64,000 nucleotides of DNA from a virus, in IMG/VR virus record IMGVR_UViG_3300023179_000072, positions 1 to 64,000 of that record. One strand, given 5' to 3'. This document shows, one piece after another, positions 29,709 through 36,265 of the stretch. Numbering within the stretch: position 1 is the stretch's first letter; each line of letters begins with the position of its first letter. Made by a program: the position numbers and the translations under genes. Under the pieces are notes generated by a model, which was given only the letters and a program-made list of their open reading frames with translations, made no database searches and was not told the DNA's origin.

Positions 29709-29786
29709 TAACCCCTTATGGATATTAAACTTACGACAAATTTTACGGGCCCCGGTCGTCACAAGTCCTTTGCTAGCAAGCACTTA
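29709..29786. repeat. Four-palindrome array 1
   Basis: First of 21 copies of a 78-bp array: four 10-bp near-palindromes of the form YAAGNNCTTR spaced 10-5-10-28-10-5-10 around a GC-rich core. Sites here: TAACCCCTTA, ATTAAACTTA, CAAGTCCTTT, CAAGCACTTA. Lies between the DUF932 terminator and the next promoter. Confidence 0.85.
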
Positions 29787-29806
29787 CGCACTTACCCACA
29801 ATCTAC

Positions 29807-29848
29807 AAAAAAAAGGAAGCCGCCCCCCATTTCTGAGGGACGGCCTCC
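29807..29848 (-). terminator. Strong rho-independent terminator
   Basis: Minus strand: GGAGGCCG/CGGCTTCC stem with an inner C/G-rich part, then eight T. 29 bases after the DUF932 stop. Confidence 0.92.
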
Positions 29849-29877
29849 CCGAGCCACGCACCACGAAAGGAGAGCGA

Positions 29878-30825
29878 TTAGATAGCGCTCGCAAACTCGA
29901 CGGCTGTATTTAGAGCCTTGAGATTGTCCACGCCATTCTGGCCGAACCAGAGAGAGTCGAGGCGGTTGCTTACCGTGCGACCCTTAGTGTAGTTCAGGTA
30001 TTCGTTGAAACCGTTGTATGCAGCCCACCACGTTCCGCGAACCCCAACCGCACTCTGCTTCGGTCCTTCGACGAGCGTAAGAATCTCGTCCATGATGTTG
30101 CGAGTACGAGTTTTGATATCCTCGTCCGGGGTCTTATCAATCCCGAGCAGCACCTTGACGTACTTACGAACGTCGTTTTGGTTGAAGTCTTTCGACGCGA
30201 GGAACCGATACTGTTCCGCAGTCGCCTCAAACTGTGCATTGATATTGTCCATGATATCTCGCACATTTTCCAAATTCGTCTTGCTGGAACGGGTATGACG
30301 AATCCTAATAAGTGAACTCTCTTTGCTGCTATGAGCAGCGGCGAGGGTGTTCACACACACAACCCGAATCGGCGTATAGCCGACGCGAATCGACGTTGTG
30401 CCGTCGTGACTGTTAGATAGCAGGATGAACTTGCTCACCTCGTCACCCTTGACAATCTCGCAATTGTCGCGGTTGAGTTGAGCCAGTACCCAAACCTTCT
30501 CGCCTTCACTGAGCGAACCGGCAGTGTGCAGTTGGCACTCGCCAGCATCGAGGAACGGCTGGAACCAGTCGAACGCATCCTGATTTTGCAGGGGCGTATA
30601 ACGGGGGCCAACCACTCCCAGAACACGGTTGTCGGTCTTGCGGAAAGTCGCCTTGGCATTGACCTCCGTACCTTCAGCCGTAAAGAGCGGCTTGGTTCCG
30701 ACCTCCCAATCCAGACCAGCAGCGGTAATCGCCTCGCTGATCGACGGATTCTCATCCAATTGCGTACCCTCACCGTGCCAAGGGGTGGCACCGACGAACA
30801 TCATCTTTTCAACCATAGCGGGCAT
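29878..30825 (-). CDS. DUF932 phage/plasmid protein
   Basis: A 315-aa protein, starting at ATG 30823-30825 with AAGGAG 6 bases upstream (MPAMVEKMMFVG). It is the DUF932 (TIGR03299) family: TPWHGEGTQL near the start, NYTPLQN-like VGPRYTPLQNQDAFDWF, then VWVLAQL, a central LLLSNSHDGTTSIRVG and a helical C-terminus with YNGFNEYLNY and DSLWFG. Length is normal. The family is common in phages and plasmids, and its function is not established. It is much more GC-rich than the genes to its left and marks the start of the right-hand block. Own promoter and terminator. Confidence 0.92.
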   Translation of the reverse strand: MPAMVEKMMFVGATPWHGEGTQLDENPSISEAITAAGLDWEVGTKPLFTAEGTEVNAKATFRKTDNRVLGVVGPRYTPLQNQDAFDWFQPFLDAGECQLHTAGSLSEGEKVWVLAQLNRDNCEIVKGDEVSKFILLSNSHDGTTSIRVGYTPIRVVCVNTLAAAHSSKESSLIRIRHTRSSKTNLENVRDIMDNINAQFEATAEQYRFLASKDFNQNDVRKYVKVLLGIDKTPDEDIKTRTRNIMDEILTLVEGPKQSAVGVRGTWWAAYNGFNEYLNYTKGRTVSNRLDSLWFGQNGVDNLKALNTAVEFASAI

Positions 30826-30868
30826 AACTAACTCCTTCGTGTCTAAGAACTTTTGCTTTGATAGTCTA

Positions 30869-30896
30869 AGTATACTACTATTATCGGCTCTGTCAA
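30869..30896 (-). promoter_or_regulatory. Sigma70-type promoter with CGATAATA spacer
   Basis: TTGACA, 16 bases with GCCGATAATAG, TATACT; drives DUF932; 31 bases from array 2. Confidence 0.8.
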
Positions 30897-30926
30897 GGGG
30901 CAAACTTGCGAAAAAATTTCGTGACG

Positions 30927-31004
30927 CAAGTCGTTGGTATACAAGCACTTACGTCGGGCGGGGCCGCCCCGGTTTGCTCTAAGTCTTTTATGGTGAAGGA
31001 TTTA
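30927..31004. repeat. Four-palindrome array 2
   Basis: Sites CAAGTCGTTG, CAAGCACTTA, TAAGTCTTTT, GAAGGATTTA; spacing exact. Overlaps the last 17 bases of the phosphoribosyltransferase gene. Confidence 0.88.
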
Positions 31005-31485
31005 GGAGAGGCATACCATATTTCTTTTCAAAAAGTTTTGATGTTTCTGAGGTATACGCACACTCTTCTGGAATATAACAATACAATCCAACACATCTGG
31101 CCTTCGGATTATCCTCATGAATTGCTTGCTTAATCCATTTAAGAGTATCGCCAGAACAAATTAGATCATCCACTACAATATAACGAAAAGGAGAAACTCC
31201 CTCGATATGGAAATTACTATATCTTTTTTCATCAGGCTTACGAACAATCACAATGTTCTTATTCAGAATTTCACAAACTTGAGGGGTAACAACTAACCCG
31301 CTTACGCCACAACACGCAATACTATCAAAAGTATTAATTATCTTTCGTAGATTACATACTGCCTTAATGATTATTTTATTTCTATTCTTGTGATTTAGCA
31401 CCTGACAAGTATGAGAGGCTCCTTGGATAATTTGTCCATCTGCTGTGCGACGAACATCTTCAATACTTTGATTCATTATATTCAT
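30988..31485 (-). CDS. Phosphoribosyltransferase-fold protein
   Basis: A 165-aa PRTase-like protein. YIVVDDLICSGDTL (about 105-118) is the PRPP-binding loop with two acidic residues, and CCGVSGLVVTP (about 58-68) the first loop. In other PRTases these bind PRPP during nucleotide salvage. The start is ATG 31483-31485, four bases after the end of the tRNA-like relic, with no clear ribosome site; a second ATG lies 3 codons in. Phage PRTases without a catalytic hood may be regulators or salvage enzymes. Confidence 0.8.
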   Translation of the reverse strand: MNIMNQSIEDVRRTADGQIIQGASHTCQVLNHKNRNKIIIKAVCNLRKIINTFDSIACCGVSGLVVTPQVCEILNKNIVIVRKPDEKRYSNFHIEGVSPFRYIVVDDLICSGDTLKWIKQAIHEDNPKARCVGLYCYIPEECAYTSETSKLFEKKYGMPLLNPSP

Positions 31486-31488
31486 AAA

Positions 31489-31567
31489 AACGGATGGTAC
31501 GATTCGAACGTACTATAAGATAAGAAATAAAGAGAGATAATACTTGTCCCACCAAGTCGCATCCGTT
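31489..31567 (-). pseudogene. tRNA-like relic with no anticodon arm
   Basis: AACGGAT/ATCCGTT acceptor stem, ACTT/AAGT D stem and a perfect T arm (GTACG, TTCGAAT, CGTAC) are intact. But the 28 bases between D and T arms are a pyrimidine-rich run that cannot form a 5-bp anticodon stem in any register. It sits in the leader of the PRTase gene. Confidence 0.6.
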
Positions 31568-31581
31568 AGAGAGAAGATCAA

Positions 31582-31779
31582 TTACTCATCATCTATTTCA
31601 TTAGTTAGATTATGATAGTAATTATCCCAGTTGGTGTTTTCAGAATCCTCATAATCTTCGCTATCTTCTTCATCCATCCATGGCTCATCGTTATTACTAT
31701 CATGATAGTAATTTTCGTCAATATAATCGGATTCTGCGACTAACTTGTGATAATCATATTCATATTCATTCAGATTCAT
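31582..31779 (-). CDS. 65-aa very acidic protein
   Basis: Starts after AAGGAGA (MNLNEYEYDYHKLVAE) and is almost wholly Asp, Glu, Asn and Tyr. Like 45298-45507, 45914-46171 and 46188-46376, which may mimic DNA by charge; this is inference. Confidence 0.72.
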   Translation of the reverse strand: MNLNEYEYDYHKLVAESDYIDENYYHDSNNDEPWMDEEDSEDYEDSENTNWDNYYHNLTNEIDDE

Positions 31780-31798
31780 TTCTTCTCTCCTTAGACCG

Positions 31799-31827
31799 AT
31801 TATACACCAACTTTGCTAACTTGTCAA
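31799..31827 (-). promoter_or_regulatory. Sigma70 promoter
   Basis: TTGACA, 17 bases, TATAAT, right behind the tRNA-Lys 3' end. Confidence 0.82.
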
Positions 31828-31828
31828 G

Positions 31829-31901
31829 TGGACCCTCTGGGGCTCGAACCCAGAACCAACGGATTAAAAGTCCGCTGCGCTGCCAATTGCGCCAAAGGTC
31901 C
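31829..31901 (-). tRNA. tRNA-Lys (anticodon TTT)
   Basis: Acceptor GGACCTT/AGGGTCC, anticodon loop CTTTTAA between GCGGA/TCCGT, T arm GTTCGAGCC. No CCA encoded. Confidence 0.95.
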
Positions 31902-31909
31902 GTTTAATT

Positions 31910-31937
31910 AGCATACCACTAAAATTTTTTTTGTCAA
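31910..31937 (-). promoter_or_regulatory. Promoter before tRNA-Lys
   Basis: TTGACA, 16 bases, TATGCT. Confidence 0.65.
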
Positions 31938-31938
31938 G

Positions 31939-32010
31939 CAGCCCTATGGAGGATCGAACTCCAATCTCCGGGATGAAAGCCCGGTATACTAGCCATTATA
32001 CGATAGGGCC
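31939..32010 (-). tRNA. tRNA-Glu (anticodon TTC)
   Basis: Acceptor GGCCCTA/TAGGGCT, anticodon stem CCGGG/CCCGG with loop CTTTCAT, T arm GTTCGATCC. Confidence 0.95.
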
Positions 32011-32039
32011 ACATCGCAACTCAATCGTCAGCCTCCGAA

Positions 32040-32115
32040 TAGGGCGTCAAGGAGTCGAACCTTGCTCATGAACTGCTTATAAGACAGGTGACCACTACCG
32101 GCGGTCGCACGCCCC
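32040..32115 (-). tRNA. tRNA-Ile (anticodon TAT)
   Basis: Acceptor GGGGCGT/ACGCCCT. Loop CTTATAA gives anticodon TAT for the AUA codon, common in the AT-rich genes here. The anticodon stem has one mismatch at its outer pair. Confidence 0.88.
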
Positions 32116-32123
32116 ATACTTCA

Positions 32124-32152
32124 ATCATACAATACTTATCGGCACTTGTCAA
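32124..32152 (-). promoter_or_regulatory. Sigma70-type promoter with CGATAA spacer
   Basis: TTGACA, 17 bases with CCGATAAG, TATGAT; 21 bases from array 3; drives tRNA-Ile and tRNA-Glu. Confidence 0.75.
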
Positions 32153-32172
32153 CCAGATACTTGAAAAAATCC

Positions 32173-32250
32173 TAAGTCGTTACGAGATAAGAACTTACGT
32201 CAAATTCGGCCCGCCACATTTGCTCTAAGTCTTTTATTTCCAACAACTTA
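32173..32250. repeat. Four-palindrome array 3
   Basis: Sites TAAGTCGTTA, TAAGAACTTA, TAAGTCTTTT, CAACAACTTA; exact spacing. Abuts the tRNA-Tyr 3' end. Confidence 0.88.
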
Positions 32251-32251
32251 G

Positions 32252-32331
32252 TGGTTGGTTAGGGACTCGAACCCCCGAAGCCGAAGCACCTGATCTACAG
32301 TCAGGCCCATTTGCCGCTCTGGAAACTCACC
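32252..32331 (-). tRNA. tRNA-Tyr (anticodon GTA), weak acceptor stem
   Basis: Anticodon stem CCTGA/TCAGG with loop CTGTAGA and a class-II variable arm. The 3' side of the acceptor is ACCAACC but the 5' side is GGTGAGT, leaving two mismatched pairs. Confidence 0.8.
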
Positions 32332-32340
32332 TATATATAA

Positions 32341-32427
32341 CAGAGGCCGAGAGAATTGAACTCTCACCGGTTTTATCCGGCCCGCTTTAGCAAAGCGGTG
32401 CAGCAAACCAATATCTGCCTGACCTCT
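32341..32427 (-). tRNA. tRNA-Ser (anticodon GCT)
   Basis: Acceptor AGAGGTC/GGCCTCT, anticodon stem CCGCT/AGCGG, loop TTGCTAA, long variable arm with CCGG/CCGG. Confidence 0.95.
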
Positions 32428-32435
32428 AAATATAA

Positions 32436-32517
32436 CTGCTCGGGCTGGACTTAAACCAGCAAGTCTTTCGACGGTTGATTAACAGTCAACTGCGTTTATC
32501 AATTTCGCCACCGAGCA
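32436..32517 (-). tRNA. tRNA-Asn (anticodon GTT)
   Basis: Acceptor TGCTCGG/CCGAGCA, anticodon stem GTTGA/TCAAC, loop CTGTTAA. The variable region is 13 bases, longer than usual for Asn. Confidence 0.9.
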
Positions 32518-32522
32518 TCAAA

Positions 32523-32594
32523 TTCCGGAGTCTGGGTACGATCCAGAAATAAAAGGGCCAAAACCTTTTGTGATACCAGTTTCACCACTCCGGA
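32523..32594 (-). tRNA. tRNA-Gln (anticodon TTG)
   Basis: Acceptor TCCGGAG/CTCCGGA, anticodon stem AAAGG/CCTTT, loop TTTTGGC. Its 5' end abuts the stop of the HNH gene. Confidence 0.93.
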
Positions 32595-33116
32595 TCATCT
32601 TCTACATTCTCTGCCATTTCCTCTGTTCATGTTCTTATATGTATCTGTTAATGAGTGACAATTTGGACACAGTATCTGTAAATTATCTTCTTTATTATTT
32701 TTATAGTTACCATCCTTATGATGAATTTCTAGTGGACACTTATTCGTATTTGGATTAATTTTATTCCATCCACACTCTTCACACTTTCTACCTCGTTCTA
32801 TCAATAAAAATTTTTTGATATAGCGTCTTACTGTTCCATTATTTTCACATCCATCATCTTTTCCAAGTTTCCATAACTGTATTTTATTATTATATTGAAA
32901 TATGTTCTGGCATTTAATACTGCAATAAATTTGTCCTTGACCTTTAATTAGATTGCTACAATTTTTACAATATTTAATCTTTTTATTGCGTTTTTTAAAT
33001 AACTTGTTATTTACTTTAGCAGCACAACTACGAGAGCAATAATTTTTTGATGTTTTTTTAATCTCTGATATTTGTTTATTAAATTCTTTATTGCAGCAGT
33101 TACATTTAACTTTCAT
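32595..33116 (-). CDS. Zinc-finger HNH homing endonuclease in the tRNA cluster
   Basis: A 173-aa protein. The first 80 residues hold several C-x2-C pairs (CNCCNKEF, YCSRSC, CKNCSN, YCSIKC), i.e. two zinc fingers. A WNKINPNTNKCPLEIHHKDG segment then starts the HNH core, continued by NLQILCPNCHSLT with the second zinc pair. All catalytic positions (IHHKDG, N, H) are present, so it should be active. It separates tRNA-Gln from tRNA-Thr with no spare bases on one side, a typical homing site. Its ribosome site is buried in an 11-bp hairpin (33124-33161). Confidence 0.9.
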   Translation of the reverse strand: MKVKCNCCNKEFNKQISEIKKTSKNYCSRSCAAKVNNKLFKKRNKKIKYCKNCSNLIKGQGQIYCSIKCQNIFQYNNKIQLWKLGKDDGCENNGTVRRYIKKFLLIERGRKCEECGWNKINPNTNKCPLEIHHKDGNYKNNKEDNLQILCPNCHSLTDTYKNMNRGNGRECRR

Positions 33117-33123
33117 TTTTTGT

Positions 33124-33161
33124 TTCTCCTTTTGATACGAATATATACACCAAAAGGAGAA
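33124..33161 (-). promoter_or_regulatory. Hairpin hiding the HNH ribosome-binding site
   Basis: TTCTCCTTTTG and CAAAAGGAGAA form a perfect 11-bp stem around a 16-base loop. On the minus strand the 3' arm contains the AAAAGGAG that serves the HNH start at 33116. Upstream transcripts would have the site closed. Confidence 0.75.
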
Positions 33162-33191
33162 CTATTTACCGTTTTTTATTTCAATTCCCAA

Positions 33192-33264
33192 AGCCGGTAG
33201 TAGGATTTGCACCCACGACATTCAAATTACAAATTTGACACTCTGCTAACTGAGTTATACCGGC
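33192..33264 (-). tRNA. tRNA-Thr (anticodon TGT)
   Basis: Acceptor GCCGGTA/TACCGGC, anticodon stem TCAAA/TTTGA, loop TTTGTAA. Confidence 0.94.
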
Positions 33265-33267
33265 AAT

Positions 33268-33456
33268 CTACATATCATACTCTTGACGCCAAGCCTTGTC
33301 AATGTCGCGTCGTGTTCGCTGACGCTTGGGCCTGTTGTCCATAGTGGTATCCCGATGCTCCTTGTGACCCGTAGGAACTTGCCACTGTGGCCTGACCTTG
33401 AGTTTGATATGGTTGCGGCGTGGTCGCATATCGTCGTTGTTGTGGAGCGTAATCAT
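33268..33456 (-). CDS. 62-aa basic protein, paralogue of 44984-45154
   Basis: Arg/His-rich. KLKVRPQWQVPTGHKEH and DNRPKRQRTRRDIDKAW match LNIRPVWEIGKGHNPH and DNRPKRLRTRGAKNRKA in 44984-45154. The DNRPKRxRTR part is strongly basic, so nucleic-acid binding is likely. Followed at once by tRNA-Thr. Confidence 0.75.
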   Translation of the reverse strand: MITLHNNDDMRPRRNHIKLKVRPQWQVPTGHKEHRDTTMDNRPKRQRTRRDIDKAWRQEYDM

Positions 33457-33462
33457 GATTTC

Positions 33463-33490
33463 ATCTTACCTAAAAATTTTGCGTTGTCAA
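33463..33490 (-). promoter_or_regulatory. Sigma70-type promoter
   Basis: TTGACA, 16 bases, TAAGAT. Confidence 0.65.
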
Positions 33491-33525
33491 GTGCTTTTTT
33501 GGCGTATAATATCCCGTATACTTGT

Positions 33526-33554
33526 ATTTTACACTATAGGGGACAGAATGTCAA
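33526..33554 (-). promoter_or_regulatory. Sigma70-type promoter
   Basis: TTGACA, 17 bases, TAAAAT, in tandem with 33463-33490. Confidence 0.65.
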
Positions 33555-33618
33555 GATGAAGAAATTTCAAAATGTGAATGCTTATGTAGGACGTGTCATC
33601 ATATAGACAGACATTATT

Positions 33619-33870
33619 CTAACGATAATACTCACCGATCCTCTTCTGAGTAGGAGCGAACTCTCTCCAAATACCGTCTTCGTGTCTATAAAAAACCTTA
33701 TCAAGGTTAGGATCGTATGCCATTACGCAATACTGAATAGGATAAACTGGTTTTGTCAAGACCTGTTTTTGAGGAAGTTTAGGAAGTTTGATATCACCTT
33801 TCTGGTAGTCTTTTACACCATTATAGGCCAAACCAAAAATAGCAATCAAAACCCCAATCCACTGGATCAT
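33619..33870 (-). CDS. 83-aa phage protein with N-terminal TM
   Basis: Start ATG 33868-33870 (MIQWIGVLIAIFGLAYN). TM helix 4-18, then LPKLPQKQ and YCVMAYDPNLDKVFYRHEDG, a phage family tail. Function unknown. Confidence 0.7.
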   Translation of the reverse strand: MIQWIGVLIAIFGLAYNGVKDYQKGDIKLPKLPQKQVLTKPVYPIQYCVMAYDPNLDKVFYRHEDGIWREFAPTQKRIGEYYR

Positions 33871-33901
33871 TCTTTCGCCCCTTCGCTTTGTTCTTCGTGT
33901 C

Positions 33902-33930
33902 ATCATAGCATATTTATCGTCCAGCGTCCA
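33902..33930 (-). promoter_or_regulatory. Weak sigma70-type promoter with CGATAAATA spacer
   Basis: TGGACG, 17 bases with GACGATAAATA, TATGAT; 33 bases from array 4. Confidence 0.55.
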
Positions 33931-33962
33931 CCAGGAACTTTAGAAGATTTTTGAATTTGCCC

Positions 33963-34040
33963 TAAAGTATTGTGGCTAAAGGACTTACGATGAACCCGGC
34001 CGGCCCCGCTTGCCCTAAGTGCTGTCGCACCAAGGGTTTG
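33963..34040. repeat. Four-palindrome array 4
   Basis: Sites TAAAGTATTG, AAAGGACTTA, TAAGTGCTGT, CAAGGGTTTG; exact spacing; 10 bases after the stop of 34050-34220. Confidence 0.85.
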
Positions 34041-34049
34041 CGGCAAGCC

Positions 34050-34220
34050 TTATGATTCAATATCTATTTCTGTATGGATATATTCCATGTCATCGTCACA
34101 CTCAGTACACATGGGAGTACCATTCTCAGAATACCACCACGGTTGCACATAGGCGTGTTCATCGCAATTCGGACATTCCCATTTGTGCTTTAGTTTTTTC
34201 TCGTCAATAATTACCCACAT
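34050..34220 (-). CDS. 56-aa zinc-ribbon protein
   Basis: ATG 34218-34220 after GGAG (MWVIIDEKKLKHKWE). CPNC and CTEC are spaced as a zinc ribbon around VQPWWYSENGTP. Acidic tail. Probably structural zinc. Confidence 0.75.
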   Translation of the reverse strand: MWVIIDEKKLKHKWECPNCDEHAYVQPWWYSENGTPMCTECDDDMEYIHTEIDIES

Positions 34221-34222
34221 AG

Positions 34223-34453
34223 TTATTTCTCCAAACTCCACCCAGCCTTTTCGATCACCTTCGTACTTTTATAGACTTTTGTGTCAGGTAACGCTGAAAC
34301 ATAATCCTTAAAACCTCTTTCGTCTACATAGAAATGTTCATCTAGCACATCAAACTTATTTGTTTCCCATAGTGCGTCCACTGCTGCTTCAAGAGGTTTT
34401 TTACTTGTAGAGTATATCAATTCTAGTGTGCCGCATTTGATATAGTATTTCAT
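34223..34453 (-). CDS. Conserved phage protein (YIKCGTLEL / DVLDEHFYV)
   Basis: A 76-aa protein starting MKYYIKCGTLELIYS after AAGGA, with LWETNKFDVLDEHFYVDERG and AGWSLE. The pattern belongs to a common phage family. Confidence 0.8.
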   Translation of the reverse strand: MKYYIKCGTLELIYSTSKKPLEAAVDALWETNKFDVLDEHFYVDERGFKDYVSALPDTKVYKSTKVIEKAGWSLEK

Positions 34454-34470
34454 GACATTTTCCTTTCTTT

Positions 34471-35175
34471 TCAATGAGCAGGGAATAAAACATTCGCAAG
34501 CCCCCTTACGCAGAGATCGCAAGAGATACTATCCTTCGTGCCCGTGCAAGTAATAACCGAGCGGCCACGACGGATTTCTGGACATACCACAAACTTTGTA
34601 TCATTAAGAACCACCAACTTCGGCAGTGCTTTTCTCCATGCATCTGCCTTTGCTTTGTTCTTCGGTCGCTTGGGTGCAATCTTCATATCGCTATCGCACC
34701 ACGCAAACTTTTTGAAACCCTGTGATAGTGCTTCGCCCATATCATTATCATCATGCACACTAGCGTACACATTCATATACTTTTCCAGGCTCACAAGCCT
34801 AGAATCGTAAATATGAGTGTAAAACCACATATCGGGCAGCGCATCACCATCGGCAAGAATACTCTCACAAGCCCATGTCACGTTGGCAACATAGTCTAGG
34901 TCAAGTTCGCCATTGAGAAACCAATCGCCACGCTCATGCCAACGGATACTCTTCTCACGACGCTTGGCGTCAAGAATCATTGCCCGAATCTTATTCTTCT
35001 CAGTCACAACATTCGCAAAACCAGCCGTGCGGGCATTCTTATATTGATTTTCAGTCGCTTCAGCATAGCAACCATTCCCAAGATAATCGCAGTCAGGAGG
35101 ACAAGTATCCCCAACCGGACGCGAAACCACAATGCAACCCTTACCCAACTTATCATTACCATCAGCGGTTTTCAT
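34471..35175 (-). CDS. GP88-like Cys-motif phage protein
   Basis: A 234-aa protein. The first 45 residues read NDKLGKGCIVVSRPVGDTC then PPDCDYLGNGCYAEA, the Cys pattern (C-x3-C-x6-C) seen in GP88-type phage proteins; ITCTGTKDSISCDLCVRG at the C-terminus gives another Cys group. In between are WHERGDWFLNGELD and TWACESI. The Cys groups may bind metal. It was not identified by search, so the family call is by resemblance. Own promoter with CGATAATC spacer. Confidence 0.7.
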   Translation of the reverse strand: MKTADGNDKLGKGCIVVSRPVGDTCPPDCDYLGNGCYAEATENQYKNARTAGFANVVTEKNKIRAMILDAKRREKSIRWHERGDWFLNGELDLDYVANVTWACESILADGDALPDMWFYTHIYDSRLVSLEKYMNVYASVHDDNDMGEALSQGFKKFAWCDSDMKIAPKRPKNKAKADAWRKALPKLVVLNDTKFVVCPEIRRGRSVITCTGTKDSISCDLCVRGLANVLFPAH

Positions 35176-35199
35176 AGCTTTCTCCTAGCGTGTCATCCG

Positions 35200-35228
35200 A
35201 TTCTACTCTAGATTATCGGCAACGTCAA
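35200..35228 (-). promoter_or_regulatory. Sigma70-type promoter with CGATAAT spacer
   Basis: TTGACG, 17 bases with GCCGATAATC, TAGAAT; 31 bases from array 5. Confidence 0.75.
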
Positions 35229-35258
35229 GTGAAAAACTTGAAAAAATTATTTTTGATG

Positions 35259-35336
35259 CAAGTCCTTATGGGTAAAGAACTTACGATGAATCCGACCCGC
35301 CCCGTTTATCCTAAGTCTTTACCCTCAAAGAACTTA
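35259..35336. repeat. Four-palindrome array 5
   Basis: Sites CAAGTCCTTA, AAAGAACTTA, TAAGTCTTTA, AAAGAACTTA; exact spacing. The inner arms also pair as GGGTAAAG/CTTTACCC. Confidence 0.88.
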
Positions 35337-35398
35337 GAAGAAGCTCACAAGCTTTTAAGAATTGCTCGGTAGTTTCAGCATCGCTTTTCATAATCTAA

Positions 35399-35471
35399 TA
35401 CTGCCGGAAGGATTTGCACCCTCGTAAATCAACTTAGAAGGTTGATGCCTAATCTACTCGGCCACGGCAGC
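35399..35471 (-). tRNA. tRNA-Arg (anticodon TCT)
   Basis: Acceptor GCTGCCG/CGGCAGT (one G-T pair), anticodon stem ATCAAC/GTTGAT, loop CTTCTAA for AGA codons. Confidence 0.93.
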
Positions 35472-35479
35472 GTATATGT

Positions 35480-35507
35480 ATTATACCATACCCACTCAAC
35501 GCCGCAA
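35480..35507 (-). promoter_or_regulatory. Sigma70-type promoter for tRNA-Arg
   Basis: TTGCGG, 16 bases, TATAAT. Confidence 0.7.
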
Positions 35508-35735
35508 GCCCACATGGCGTCCCATGCAGGCTATACGGGTTTGTGGCGTTATCCTTACCACTACATAGTATACTCTAGAGAGGATAACTTCGGAGTTACC
35601 ATCTCCTTATTCGGTTGGTTAGACCTTCTCTAGGTTGCACCATTATTGTCCTGCAACGAGAACTTCATACGCGGGACGAGTCCCGCCGCACTATGCCTAA
35701 ATTCTATTTATACTGGCATAGTCCAGTTTATTGAT
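35508..35735 (-). ncRNA. Candidate structured RNA, unknown class
   Basis: A 228-bp stretch without a gene between 35736-35984 and the tRNA-Arg promoter. On the minus strand: CTATGCC/GGCATAG, GCGGGAC/GTCCCGC, TTGCA/TGCAA, and CTAGAGA/TCTCTAG enclosing GGAG/CTCC, then CATGG/CCATG inside GCC/GGC. Six helices, several perfect, in a non-coding tract. It may be the 3' end of the upstream mRNA or a separate RNA. Class not recognised. Confidence 0.5.
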
Positions 35736-35984
35736 TCAGGCCACAGCCTCCTCTTCAACCTTGGCATTATGGGCATCACCAGCCTGCTTCGCCGTAATAC
35801 CCATAACCCTCGCACGGAAAACCTTCCAACCCTGTTCACTGAAAGCCTTGACCTCACCAATCTTCACGTTAGCATGAGCATCTTCGGGCAGATAGTTAGA
35901 CAAACACGACACAATAGTATCCCTAGTCTCATCACGATCCAGATCCTCAGCAACCACATCAACCGTAAAAGAAAACTTCTTCAT
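35736..35984 (-). CDS. 82-aa hypothetical protein
   Basis: Begins MKKFSFTVDVVAEDLDRDE, has WKVFRARVMGI and an acidic Ala-rich tail. Alternating strands and helices; not recognised. Confidence 0.7.
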   Translation of the reverse strand: MKKFSFTVDVVAEDLDRDETRDTIVSCLSNYLPEDAHANVKIGEVKAFSEQGWKVFRARVMGITAKQAGDAHNAKVEEEAVA

Positions 35985-36027
35985 GTTACATTCTCCAAAG
36001 TGTTACAGTTACCAATCACATAGTACC

Positions 36028-36056
36028 AGTATACGCTACTGATACTCACTTGTCAA
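36028..36056 (-). promoter_or_regulatory. Sigma70-type promoter
   Basis: TTGACA, 17 bases, TATACT, just upstream of 35736-35984. Confidence 0.75.
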
Positions 36057-36116
36057 GTCTGCCATGAAGGTTTCTGTTGTTGGCATCGTGGCAGCCACTT
36101 GCGTCGTGTTCAATCA

Positions 36117-36144
36117 TTCTACAGTATAGTATCGTCATTGTCAA
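36117..36144 (-). promoter_or_regulatory. Second, tandem promoter with CGATA spacer
   Basis: TTGACA, 16 bases with GACGATAC, TAGAAT; 42 bases from array 6. Confidence 0.7.
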
Positions 36145-36185
36145 GAGCGAACTTGAGTCTCCCTCAAAAATTTTTTCTTTTGTTG

Positions 36186-36263
36186 TAAGTTGTTTGGTGG
36201 TAAGCACTTACGTCAAGGTCGGCCAGCCCCGTTTGCCGTAAGTCTTTACAGCATAGGGGTTTA
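36186..36263. repeat. Four-palindrome array 6
   Basis: Sites TAAGTTGTTT, TAAGCACTTA, TAAGTCTTTA, TAGGGGTTTA; exact spacing; 2 bases after the stop of 36266-36649. Confidence 0.88.
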
Positions 36264-36265
36264 GG

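Noticed and set aside
29994-30831. Open frames antisense or out of frame to the DUF932 gene
   Set aside because: They follow its GC-rich codon pattern and have no ribosome site; the DUF932 frame itself is a recognised family.
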